7,178 nucleotides of DNA from Thermoplasmata archaeon (GTDB taxonomy: Archaea; Thermoplasmatota; Thermoplasmata; RBG-16-68-12). Under the pieces are notes generated by a model. It worked only from the letters and a program-made list of their open reading frames with translations. It was not told the origin of the DNA and ran no database searches. A program made the translations under genes and the position numbers. The stretch spans positions 1 to 7,178 of the forward strand of contig JAJYKG010000111.1 in NCBI GenBank assembly GCA_021788795.1, in the 5' to 3' direction. Below, piece after piece: positions 1-5,714 of the stretch. Numbering within the stretch: the first letter of the stretch is position 1; every line of letters starts with the position of its first letter.

Positions 1-1
1 C

Positions 2-940
2 GACGTGGGAGTCGTGCGCCTTCCAGGCGGCCGCGCGATGATCTCGACGACGGACCCGATCTACATCGTCCCCCAGTACGGATGGGAGCGGGCCGCCTGG
101 TTCGCCTTCCACATCCTCGCCTCCGACCTCGCGACGTCGGGCGTCGCACCGCAGTTCGCGACGATGGACTGGAACCTTCCCATGGACATCGAAGACGACC
201 AAATCGAAGCCATGCTGAAGGTCATGGACCGCGAGGCGAAGAAGTACGGCACGGCCATCGTCACGGGCCACACAGGCCGTTACGAGGGCTGCAACTATCC
301 GATGGTCGGCGGGGCCACGTTCCTCGCCGTCGCCCCGGCGAACGGCTGGGTGACTTCGAACCTGTCCCGGACAGGGAATCGCCTGCTCGTGACGAAGACG
401 GCGGCTCTCGAGGCTACGGCCATCCTGTCGAACACGTTCGGGGAAATCACCGCGCGCCACCTCTCGCCGGAGAAGACCGCGAGGGCCCAGGCGCTCTTCG
501 AATCCATGAGCACCGTAGACGACGCGCTCACCGCCGTGGCGGTCGCCGGCCTTCGGAGGGACGGCGTCTGGGCGATGCACGACGCCACGGAGGGCGGGGT
601 TCGGAACGCGGTGTGGGAGATGTCCCAGTCCTCCGGGCTCGGCGTGGACGTGGACCTGACGAAGGTCCCCGTGGACCCCGCGGTCGCGGAGGTGTGCCGC
701 GTCTTCGGCATGGAGCCGCTCGACGCGATCAGCGAGGGCACCCTCCTCCTCGCGGTGCACCCGGACGCCAGCGAGCGGGTCATCGCGAGGTTGAAGCGCA
801 AGGGCATCCTTGCCGTGGACATCGGGGCCTTCACGAAGAAGGGCAGCTCGTGCCGGGACCGCGGACAAGTCTTCGGGCCGCCCGAGCGGGATCCCTTCTG
901 GGTGGCCTTCAGCCGGGCCCTGTCCGGGGAGATCGCCTGA
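2..940 (+). CDS. AIR synthase/HypE-like family protein, 5'-truncated by window edge
   Basis: This is a member of the PurM/HypE/ThiL/SelD (AIR synthase) superfamily of ATP-dependent enzymes; the exact reaction is not clear. The frame is open to the left edge, and the first residues already form the first core strand, so roughly 20-40 N-terminal residues probably lie outside. Numbering from nt 2, visible marks are TTDP (16-19, the AIRS Asp-Pro motif), ASDLATSGVAP (40-50, the central dimer-interface helix), TGHTGRYEG (88-96, a G-G-H-T-like nucleotide loop), MHDATEGGV (192-200, resembling HypE HDxTxGG) and SEGTLLLAV near 244-252. HypE dehydrates a carbamoyl thiolate during NiFe-hydrogenase maturation, but HypE here normally ends with a reactive C-terminal Cys; this protein ends GEIA, so it is not a classical HypE. 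The TGA overlaps the next gene, thiE, by 4 bases, which suggests a shared operon and possibly a thiamine role (inference). ThiL (thiamine-phosphate kinase) is in the same superfamily, but the motifs do not match ThiL well. Confidence 0.85.
   Translation, partial: DVGVVRLPGGRAMISTTDPIYIVPQYGWERAAWFAFHILASDLATSGVAPQFATMDWNLPMDIEDDQIEAMLKVMDREAKKYGTAIVTGHTGRYEGCNYPMVGGATFLAVAPANGWVTSNLSRTGNRLLVTKTAALEATAILSNTFGEITARHLSPEKTARAQALFESMSTVDDALTAVAVAGLRRDGVWAMHDATEGGVRNAVWEMSQSSGLGVDVDLTKVPVDPAVAEVCRVFGMEPLDAISEGTLLLAVHPDASERVIARLKRKGILAVDIGAFTKKGSSCRDRGQVFGPPERDPFWVAFSRALSGEIA
926..932 (+). promoter_or_regulatory. Shine-Dalgarno for thiE, supporting a CTG start
   Basis: GGGGAGA lies inside the last codons of the AIRS-family gene, 4 bases before the CTG at 937-939. 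It is close to the archaeal consensus GGAGGTGA. No ATG, GTG or TTG is in the thiE frame at a useful distance, so this site is the main reason for choosing CTG. Confidence 0.5.
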
Positions 941-1605
941 ACGCGGAACCGAGCCGTCGCGGGAAGTGGAAGCTGAGCGGCGTCTACCTGGTGACCTCGC
1001 CGAAGCGGCCCGTCTCCGCGATAGTCGCCATCGTCGAAGCGGCCCTGGAGGGCGGCGTCTCCCTCGTCCAGTTCCGCGACAAGGGCCAGTACTCCGACGC
1101 GGAGCGGCAGGAGGCATGCGACGCCCTGAAGGATCGTTGCCATCGCCGGGGCGTGCCTCTCCTCGTGAACGACGACCCGCAGCTCGCGAAGCGCGTGGTC
1201 GCGGACGGCGTCCACGTGGGCCGTGACGACCCCTCCCCGCGGATCGCGCGAGCTCTCCTGGGACCCGCGGCCCTCGTCGGCGTGACGGTCTACGGCAAGC
1301 CTGCCGAGGAGCAGGCCGCGGAGGCCGCCGGGGCCGACTACCTCGGCATCGGACCGTTCTTCCCGAGCGTCACCAAGCCGGAGGAACCGGAGATGCCCCT
1401 GCACCTCCTGGACGCGGTCGTCCACCGCGCGAAGCTCCCCGTGTTCGCCATCGGCGGCATCGACGCGGAGCGAGCATGGCAGCTGGCCCGCCATGGCGTC
1501 GCCGGCATCGCGGTGGTCTCCGCAGTCATGGACGCGGCGGACCCGCGGGGCGCCGCAGAGAATCTGCGAACCGCCTTCGAGAAGGGGCGCTCCGGCACCC
1601 CCTGA
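937..1605 (+). CDS. thiE: Thiamine-phosphate synthase (thiamine-phosphate pyrophosphorylase)
   Basis: ThiE joins HMP pyrophosphate and thiazole phosphate to give thiamine phosphate and PPi in the cytoplasm. The protein is a single TIM barrel of about 222 residues from the CTG start, the normal ThiE length. Family motifs are in order: first strand GVYLVT (15-20); QFRDKG (45-50), binding HMP-PP; NDD (78-80) and HVGRDD (93-98), supplying the Mg ligands; GIGPFFPSVTK (137-147), the phosphate loop with Thr146 and Lys147; IGGI (172-175); and VVSAV (193-197). The usual Ser of the GVS motif (Ser130 in B. subtilis) is Thr117 here, and the following His is replaced. Start choice: the next usable codon, GTG at 991, would begin in the middle of the first barrel strand, and the much longer upstream open frame is only a shadow of the preceding gene. 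CTG at 937 overlaps the upstream TGA as CTGA and has a Shine-Dalgarno. Product very secure, start moderately so. Confidence 0.93.
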   Translation: MNAEPSRRGKWKLSGVYLVTSPKRPVSAIVAIVEAALEGGVSLVQFRDKGQYSDAERQEACDALKDRCHRRGVPLLVNDDPQLAKRVVADGVHVGRDDPSPRIARALLGPAALVGVTVYGKPAEEQAAEAAGADYLGIGPFFPSVTKPEEPEMPLHLLDAVVHRAKLPVFAIGGIDAERAWQLARHGVAGIAVVSAVMDAADPRGAAENLRTAFEKGRSGTP

Positions 1606-1650
1606 CGACTCCGGCCCGAAGGGCGCGGCGTCGGTTCGGGCCTATCCCCA

Positions 1651-1669
1651 TTGTTATTACTTTCCTTTC
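1651..1669 (+). promoter_or_regulatory. AT/T-rich element between thiE and the gltD-like gene (promoter or terminator)
   Basis: TTGTTATTAC followed by TTTCCTTTC is the only AT-rich stretch in the 107-base gap. TTATTA could serve as a weak TATA box, which would put transcription start near 1680 and leave a leader of about 30 bases. The run of T on the coding strand, 45-65 bases after the thiE stop, would equally suit archaeal T-rich termination. Sequence alone does not decide between them, and both may apply. Confidence 0.35.
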
Positions 1670-1712
1670 GGAGCGTTCATCGACCCCCCGGGGGAGACCG
1701 AATCCGATTTCC

Positions 1713-3083
1713 ATGCCCGAGCAGAGGCCCCCCAAGAAGGCTCCGCTGAACCCCAAGCGCACGCCCATCCGCGAGAACGACCCGATGGAGCGCCGCGGCG
1801 CGTTCGTCGAGGCCCTCATCCCCTACACGCGCGAGGAGGCCATCCTCGAGGCCCAACGCTGCATCCAGTGCGGCAAGCCCTGGTGCATGGACGAGTGCCC
1901 CATCCACCAAGACGCGCGGGGCTACATCAAGCTCATGGCCGCGGAGGATTTCGACGGCGCGCGCGACCTCATCCTGCGCGACAATCCCCTCGCCTCGTGC
2001 CTCGGCGACGTCTGCTACCACTACTGCGAGGCGGTCTGCCCCATCACGAAGCGCGGCGAGGCCATCGCAATCCGGCACCTCAAGCAGGCCGCGATGATGT
2101 ACGCGGACCCGGCCAAGCCGTACGCGCCCGTCGTCCCGACGAACGGGATGAAGGTCGCCGTGATCGGCGGCGGGCCTGCGGGCCTCATGAACGCCTGGAT
2201 CCTCGGCCAGCGCGGCTACGACGTCACCGTGTTCGAGTCCTCCGACCGCCTCGGCGGCCTCATGACCGGCACGATCCCGGCGTACCGCCTCACGGACGAG
2301 ACGTTCCAGGAGGACATGGCGCGGTTCGCGAACCTCCCCGTGCACTTCGTGTTCCACGCGCAGTTCCCGAAGGAGCTCAGCCTCGACGACCTGCAGCTCG
2401 AGTTCGACGCGGTCTTCGTGAGCATCGGGACGCACAAGTCGCGCGGCCTCGGGATCCCCGGCGAGGATCTGGACGGCGTGTATGCCGCGCTCAACTACCT
2501 GAAGGAATCGAAGCGCGGCGAGCGCCGGTCCATCCGCCCGCGGGTCGTCGTCATCGGCGGCGGGGATGTCGCGATGGACTCCGCGCGCTCCGCGTTCCGC
2601 CACGGCGCGCAGGAGGTCACGATCCTCTACCGCCGCAGCCGCGAGGAGATGCCCGCGGACGACCAGGAGGTCAAGGAGGCCATGGACGAGGGCGTGACGT
2701 TCCAGTTCCTCGTCGCTCCGGTGCGGTTCCTCGGGACGAAGCGGCTCGAGGGCATCGAACTGCAGCCCATGGAGCTCGGCCCGCCGGACGAGAGCGGACG
2801 CCGCCGCCCGATTCCCGCGAAGACGCCCCCCGTGACGATGGCATGCGACGCCGCGATCCTCGCGGTGAGCCAGGAGGCGGAAATCGACCTCCTCCCCAAG
2901 GATCTCGAGGTCAAGCTCGCGAAGGACGGAACGCTCCAGGCGGACCCGCAGACCGGCGCGACGAAGCGTCCCGGCGTGTACGCGGGCGGCGGCGCGAGCG
3001 TCGTGCATGCGATGGCGGCGGGCAAGCGCGCGGCCCTCGCGATGGACGCGTACATGCTCGCGAAGAAAAATGCGGCCGCGTGA
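1713..3083 (+). CDS. GltD-type NADPH-dependent oxidoreductase (glutamate synthase small-subunit family)
   Basis: Flavin/iron-sulfur oxidoreductase of the glutamate synthase beta-subunit (GltD/NfnL) family, which moves electrons between NAD(P)H and a partner through FAD and two [4Fe-4S] clusters. The 456-residue length is close to E. coli GltD (472). Visible parts: a Pro/Lys-rich start; N-terminal cluster cysteines C50, C53, C58, C62 and C96, C101, C105, C109; the FAD-binding GGGPAGL (152-158); the NADPH fold GGGDVAMDSA (282-291) followed by LYRRSREEMPA (305-315), whose arginines suit NADPH. Near the C terminus AGGGASVVHAMAAGKRAA (424-441) resembles the second FAD motif but lacks the conserved Gly-Asp (see findings). 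ATG 1713 is chosen because the family's N-terminal region begins just after it; the open frame upstream is thiE shadow. A G-rich stretch (1690-1696) is 16 bases away, too far for a good Shine-Dalgarno. No large subunit (GltB) is adjacent, so the partner is unknown and glutamate synthase activity is not shown. Confidence 0.87.
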   Translation: MPEQRPPKKAPLNPKRTPIRENDPMERRGAFVEALIPYTREEAILEAQRCIQCGKPWCMDECPIHQDARGYIKLMAAEDFDGARDLILRDNPLASCLGDVCYHYCEAVCPITKRGEAIAIRHLKQAAMMYADPAKPYAPVVPTNGMKVAVIGGGPAGLMNAWILGQRGYDVTVFESSDRLGGLMTGTIPAYRLTDETFQEDMARFANLPVHFVFHAQFPKELSLDDLQLEFDAVFVSIGTHKSRGLGIPGEDLDGVYAALNYLKESKRGERRSIRPRVVVIGGGDVAMDSARSAFRHGAQEVTILYRRSREEMPADDQEVKEAMDEGVTFQFLVAPVRFLGTKRLEGIELQPMELGPPDESGRRRPIPAKTPPVTMACDAAILAVSQEAEIDLLPKDLEVKLAKDGTLQADPQTGATKRPGVYAGGGASVVHAMAAGKRAALAMDAYMLAKKNAAA

Positions 3084-3096
3084 GCGCAGTTGGGAA

Positions 3097-3115
3097 ACGC
3101 GCGTGCGCGCGCGTG
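3097..3115. repeat. GC hairpin within a 19-base alternating purine-pyrimidine tract
   Basis: ACGCGCG (3097-3103) and CGCGCGT (3108-3114) are perfect inverted repeats around a TGCG loop, beginning 14 bases after the gltD-like stop. The same 19 bases alternate purine and pyrimidine without a break, which favours Z-DNA under negative supercoiling. No T-run follows, so it does not look like a standard terminator. It lies about 55-75 bases before the topA TATA element. Confidence 0.55.
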
Positions 3116-3117
3116 GA

Positions 3118-3127
3118 GAAGCGCTTC
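3118..3127. repeat. 10-base perfect palindrome upstream of topA
   Basis: GAAGCGCTTC reads the same on both strands and lies 44 bases before the topA TATA element. It has the size of a dimeric regulator's half-site pair, but a 10-base palindrome in GC-rich DNA can occur by chance. No second copy is seen nearby. Confidence 0.3.
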
Positions 3128-3160
3128 CGTACATGGAGGACGACGCGTTCCGCGAACCAT

Positions 3161-3177
3161 CAGTAAACCGTTAAATA
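3161..3177 (+). promoter_or_regulatory. Archaeal promoter of topA (BRE/TATA)
   Basis: The A-rich CAGTAAACC (3161-3169), a possible BRE, leads into TTAAATA (3171-3177), the most TATA-like sequence in the gap. Transcription would be expected about 25 bases downstream of the box centre, near 3199-3203, which coincides with the GTG start at 3203. This predicts a leaderless or nearly leaderless mRNA and fits the absence of a Shine-Dalgarno before that GTG. Confidence 0.7.
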
Positions 3178-3202
3178 GGGCCCGTCGTCTGCGACCAAGG
3201 CT

Positions 3203-5617
3203 GTGCGGCAACTCATCGTCACGGAGAAGTTCAACGCCGCGGTGCGCATCGCCACCATCCTGAGCGACGGGAAGGCGAAACGCGGTTCCGTCGACGGCGC
3301 TACCGTCTTCGAGTGGTCCAACGGGGGCGACCGCTACCAGGTCGCCGGCCTGCGGGGCCACATCATCAACCTCGACTACCCGGACGCCCTGAACGACTGG
3401 CAGCGGACGGACCTCAAGGAGCTCATCTGGGCGGAGCCGCAGAAGGTCGTGACCGCGGGGAAGATCGCCGCAGCCCTGAAGACGCTCGGCGCCCAGGCGG
3501 ACGAAGTGGTCATCGCGACCGACTTCGACCGCGAGGGCGAGCTCATCGGCGTCGAGGCCCTCGACATCATCCGTTCCGTGAACCCGGACGTGCGCGTGAA
3601 GCGGGCGCGGTTCAGCGCCCTCACGAAGTGGGACATCGAGCGCGCGTTCCGCGAGCTCGCGGACGTCGACTTCCCCCTCGCCGCGTCCGCGGAGTCGCGG
3701 CAGTCCTTGGACCTCGCCTGGGGCGCGGTCCTGACGCGCTTCCTTTCCCTGGCCTCCAAGCAGGTGGGCAAGGACTTTCTCTCCGTCGGCCGCGTGCAGA
3801 GCCCGACCCTCGCCCTGGTCGTCGACCGCGAGCGGGAGATCGAGGACTTCGTCCCCGAGGACTACTGGACGCTCCACGCGAAGTTCACGAAGACCCTCGA
3901 CGGGCAGCCGGTGGAGTTCGAGGCGGACCACGAGCACGGTCCCTTCTGGGCCCACCGGGAGGCGGAGGCCGCGAAGGCCCAGGCCGAGACCGCGGCCAAG
4001 GGCACGGTCCTCGAGTACATCGCGAACGAGCGCGAGGAGCACCCGCCGCCGCCCTTCAACACCACGATGTTCGTGGCCGAGGCGAACCGCCTCGGGTTCG
4101 GCGCCGCGATGGCGATGAAGATCGCGGAGGACCTGTACCAGGGTGGCTACATCTCCTACCCGCGGACGGACAACACCGTGTACCCGTCCACGATCAACCT
4201 CCGATCCGTCCTTGAGAAGCTCGCCGACTCCCCGTTCGCCGGGGAGGCGCGGGAGCTCGCGGCCCAGGAGCACCTCCGCGCGAGCCGCGGCCGCACCCAA
4301 GCCACGGACCACCCGCCCATCTACCCGGTCGCCGCCGCGACAAAGGAGAAGATCCGGAAGGAAGGGCACTGGCGCATCTACGAGCTCGTCGTCCGCCGGT
4401 TCTTCGCGACCGTCGCGCCCAACGCGGTCGCCCTCGCCTCCGAGACCAAGATCGACCTTGCCGGCCAGGCGTTCAAGGCCCAGGGCTACCTGATGCGCTC
4501 CCTCGGGTGGCGGAAGTATTATCCCTACTGGACCGTCCGCGAGGCCCAGCTGCCCACCCTCGTCGTCCAGGAGCAGCTGGACCGCGTCGGGCCCGTCGAG
4601 GTCCGGGCGGACCGGACGAAGCCCCCGGCCCGGTACTCGGAGGGCTCGCTCATCCAGGAGATGGAGAAGCTCGGCCTCGGAACGAAGTCTACGCGGCACG
4701 AGATCCTCAAGAAGCTCAACGACCGCAAGTTCATCGAGGGAAAGTACCCGATGCCGACGACGAGCGGGCGCGCGGTAATCCAGGCGCTCGAGGACCACGC
4801 GGAGCGCATCACGCAGCCGGAGATGACGGCCCACCTCGAGGAAGAGATGGAGAGCATCGCCCGCGGCGTGCTCGAGCCCAAGGTCGTCGTCCAGAACTCC
4901 CAGGAGATGCTCACGGAGATCCTCGACACGCTCGAGAAGAACCGCGAGGCCATCGGCCAGGAAATTGCCGCGGCCTTGCGCGAGCAGAACTACATCGGAA
5001 AGTGCAACGTCTGCAAGGAGGGCAACCTCGTGGTCATCCGGTCGCGCCGCGGCACGCGGTTCCTCGGCTGCGACCGCTACCCGCTCTGCCGCAACACGCA
5101 CCCGCTGCCGCAGGTCGGCGTCATCCAGAGCGCGGAGCAGAACTGCCCCGAGTGCGGCTCACCGATGATCAAGCTCATGGACCGCGGGCGCACGACAACG
5201 TTCTGCGTGGCCTCGGACTGCCCGACCGTGCGGGAGAAGAACTTCATCGGGAAGTGCGACAAGTGCGGGACGGGCGAGCTGACGATCCGGCACGGCTCGT
5301 ACGGCAAGCGGTTCGTCGGCTGCTCAAACTATCCCGAGTGCAAGAACTCCTATCCGCTCCCGGGCCGCGGCCTCATCGTGCCGACGCCGGACCGCTGCAA
5401 GGCCTGCGGTCACCCGGTCGTCAAGGTGATCATGCGCGGCCGGCCGCCGTGGATCCTCTGCCTGAACATGGAGTGCCCCGCGAAGAACGGAAAAGGGAAA
5501 AGACCCGCGGCCAAGCCGACCGCCGCGGGAGCGAGGAAGGCCCCGCGCAGGAAAGCCGCTGCGCGGAAGAAGAAGGCCGATCCTGCCCCCGTTGAGGCGG
5601 ATGTACCGGCAGGCTGA
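3203..5617 (+). CDS. topA: DNA topoisomerase I (type IA), archaeal type
   Basis: Type IA topoisomerase that relaxes negatively supercoiled DNA by cutting one strand through a 5'-phosphotyrosine link. The 804-residue protein looks complete. The N-terminal Toprim domain shows LIVTEK with acidic Glu8, and TDFDREGE (106-113) with Asp107, Asp109 and Glu111 for Mg. SVGRVQSPTLALVVDRE (194-210) is a conserved core stretch. The active site GGYISYPRTD (314-323) gives catalytic Tyr319 and Arg321, the same numbers as in E. coli TopA. Residues 474-522 (ARYSEGSLIQEMEKLGLGTKST and on) belong to the second half of the core. After residue 596 come four Cys4 zinc ribbons (601/604/623/629, 648/651/668/673, 685/688/707/713, 732/735/753/758) and then a Lys/Arg/Ala-rich tail (761-792) likely to bind DNA. 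There is no helicase domain, so this is not reverse gyrase. The GTG start fits the promoter spacing, and the Toprim strand begins at once. Transcribed alone or with the next gene, which lies 97 bases downstream. Confidence 0.97.
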   Translation: MRQLIVTEKFNAAVRIATILSDGKAKRGSVDGATVFEWSNGGDRYQVAGLRGHIINLDYPDALNDWQRTDLKELIWAEPQKVVTAGKIAAALKTLGAQADEVVIATDFDREGELIGVEALDIIRSVNPDVRVKRARFSALTKWDIERAFRELADVDFPLAASAESRQSLDLAWGAVLTRFLSLASKQVGKDFLSVGRVQSPTLALVVDREREIEDFVPEDYWTLHAKFTKTLDGQPVEFEADHEHGPFWAHREAEAAKAQAETAAKGTVLEYIANEREEHPPPPFNTTMFVAEANRLGFGAAMAMKIAEDLYQGGYISYPRTDNTVYPSTINLRSVLEKLADSPFAGEARELAAQEHLRASRGRTQATDHPPIYPVAAATKEKIRKEGHWRIYELVVRRFFATVAPNAVALASETKIDLAGQAFKAQGYLMRSLGWRKYYPYWTVREAQLPTLVVQEQLDRVGPVEVRADRTKPPARYSEGSLIQEMEKLGLGTKSTRHEILKKLNDRKFIEGKYPMPTTSGRAVIQALEDHAERITQPEMTAHLEEEMESIARGVLEPKVVVQNSQEMLTEILDTLEKNREAIGQEIAAALREQNYIGKCNVCKEGNLVVIRSRRGTRFLGCDRYPLCRNTHPLPQVGVIQSAEQNCPECGSPMIKLMDRGRTTTFCVASDCPTVREKNFIGKCDKCGTGELTIRHGSYGKRFVGCSNYPECKNSYPLPGRGLIVPTPDRCKACGHPVVKVIMRGRPPWILCLNMECPAKNGKGKRPAAKPTAAGARKAPRRKAAARKKKADPAPVEADVPAG
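4991..5488 (+). repeat. Tandem duplication of a two-zinc-ribbon module inside topA
   Basis: TopA residues 597-680 and 681-762 are two copies of one unit, each starting Y/F-IGKC and holding two Cys4 ribbons. Cysteines 601, 604, 623, 629, 648 and 651 recur at 685, 688, 707, 713, 732 and 735, all exactly 84 residues later; only the last pair slips by one (668 to 753, 673 to 758). The first ribbon of each copy ends in N-x-x-P-L-P and the second carries a G-R-(T/P) turn. Confidence 0.85.
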
Positions 5618-5703
5618 GGCCGGCAGTCGACCTTGGCCGATGGAGACGGTCGGGACCGACGGAAAGGGCGCCAAGCTTAAGCTGCCCGCCGTCCTCGCAT
5701 CTC

Positions 5704-5709
5704 GGGGTG
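5704..5709 (+). promoter_or_regulatory. Shine-Dalgarno selecting the start at 5715
   Basis: GGGGTG ends 5 bases before ATG 5715 and is close to the archaeal GGAGGTG. The other in-frame starts (5592, 5601, 5640) have nothing comparable. A weak TATA-like palindrome, AGCTTAAGCT (5674-5683), lies about 30 bases further up and could be a separate promoter, which is uncertain. Confidence 0.5.
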
Positions 5710-5714
5710 CCACG

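Noticed and set aside
82..936. Long N-terminal extension of ThiE in the same open frame
   Set aside because: The residues before about 937 are Arg/Gly/Pro-rich shadow sequence of the AIRS-family gene in another frame. ThiE similarity begins only after 937.
1476..1712. N-terminal extension of the GltD-like protein and an overlapping 557-codon frame (1493-3166)
   Set aside because: The extension lies within the end of thiE and the AT-rich gap and resembles no family sequence. The 557-codon frame is a shadow of the gltD-like gene.
1677..3134. 485-codon open frame on the minus strand
   Set aside because: It is the antisense shadow of the gltD-like gene; the composition is Arg/Ala/His/Val-rich and no domain is visible.
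2627..5101. 824-codon open frame on the minus strand opposite topA and the gltD-like gene
   Set aside because: Its translation is Arg/Leu/Val/Asp-rich low-complexity text without motifs, as expected opposite GC-rich coding DNA. It spans two well-supported genes and the topA promoter.
5592..5714. Earlier starts (5592, 5601, 5640) for the membrane protein
   Set aside because: The first two overlap the end of topA and none has a Shine-Dalgarno. ATG 5715 does, and it gives a normal basic N terminus before the membrane segment.
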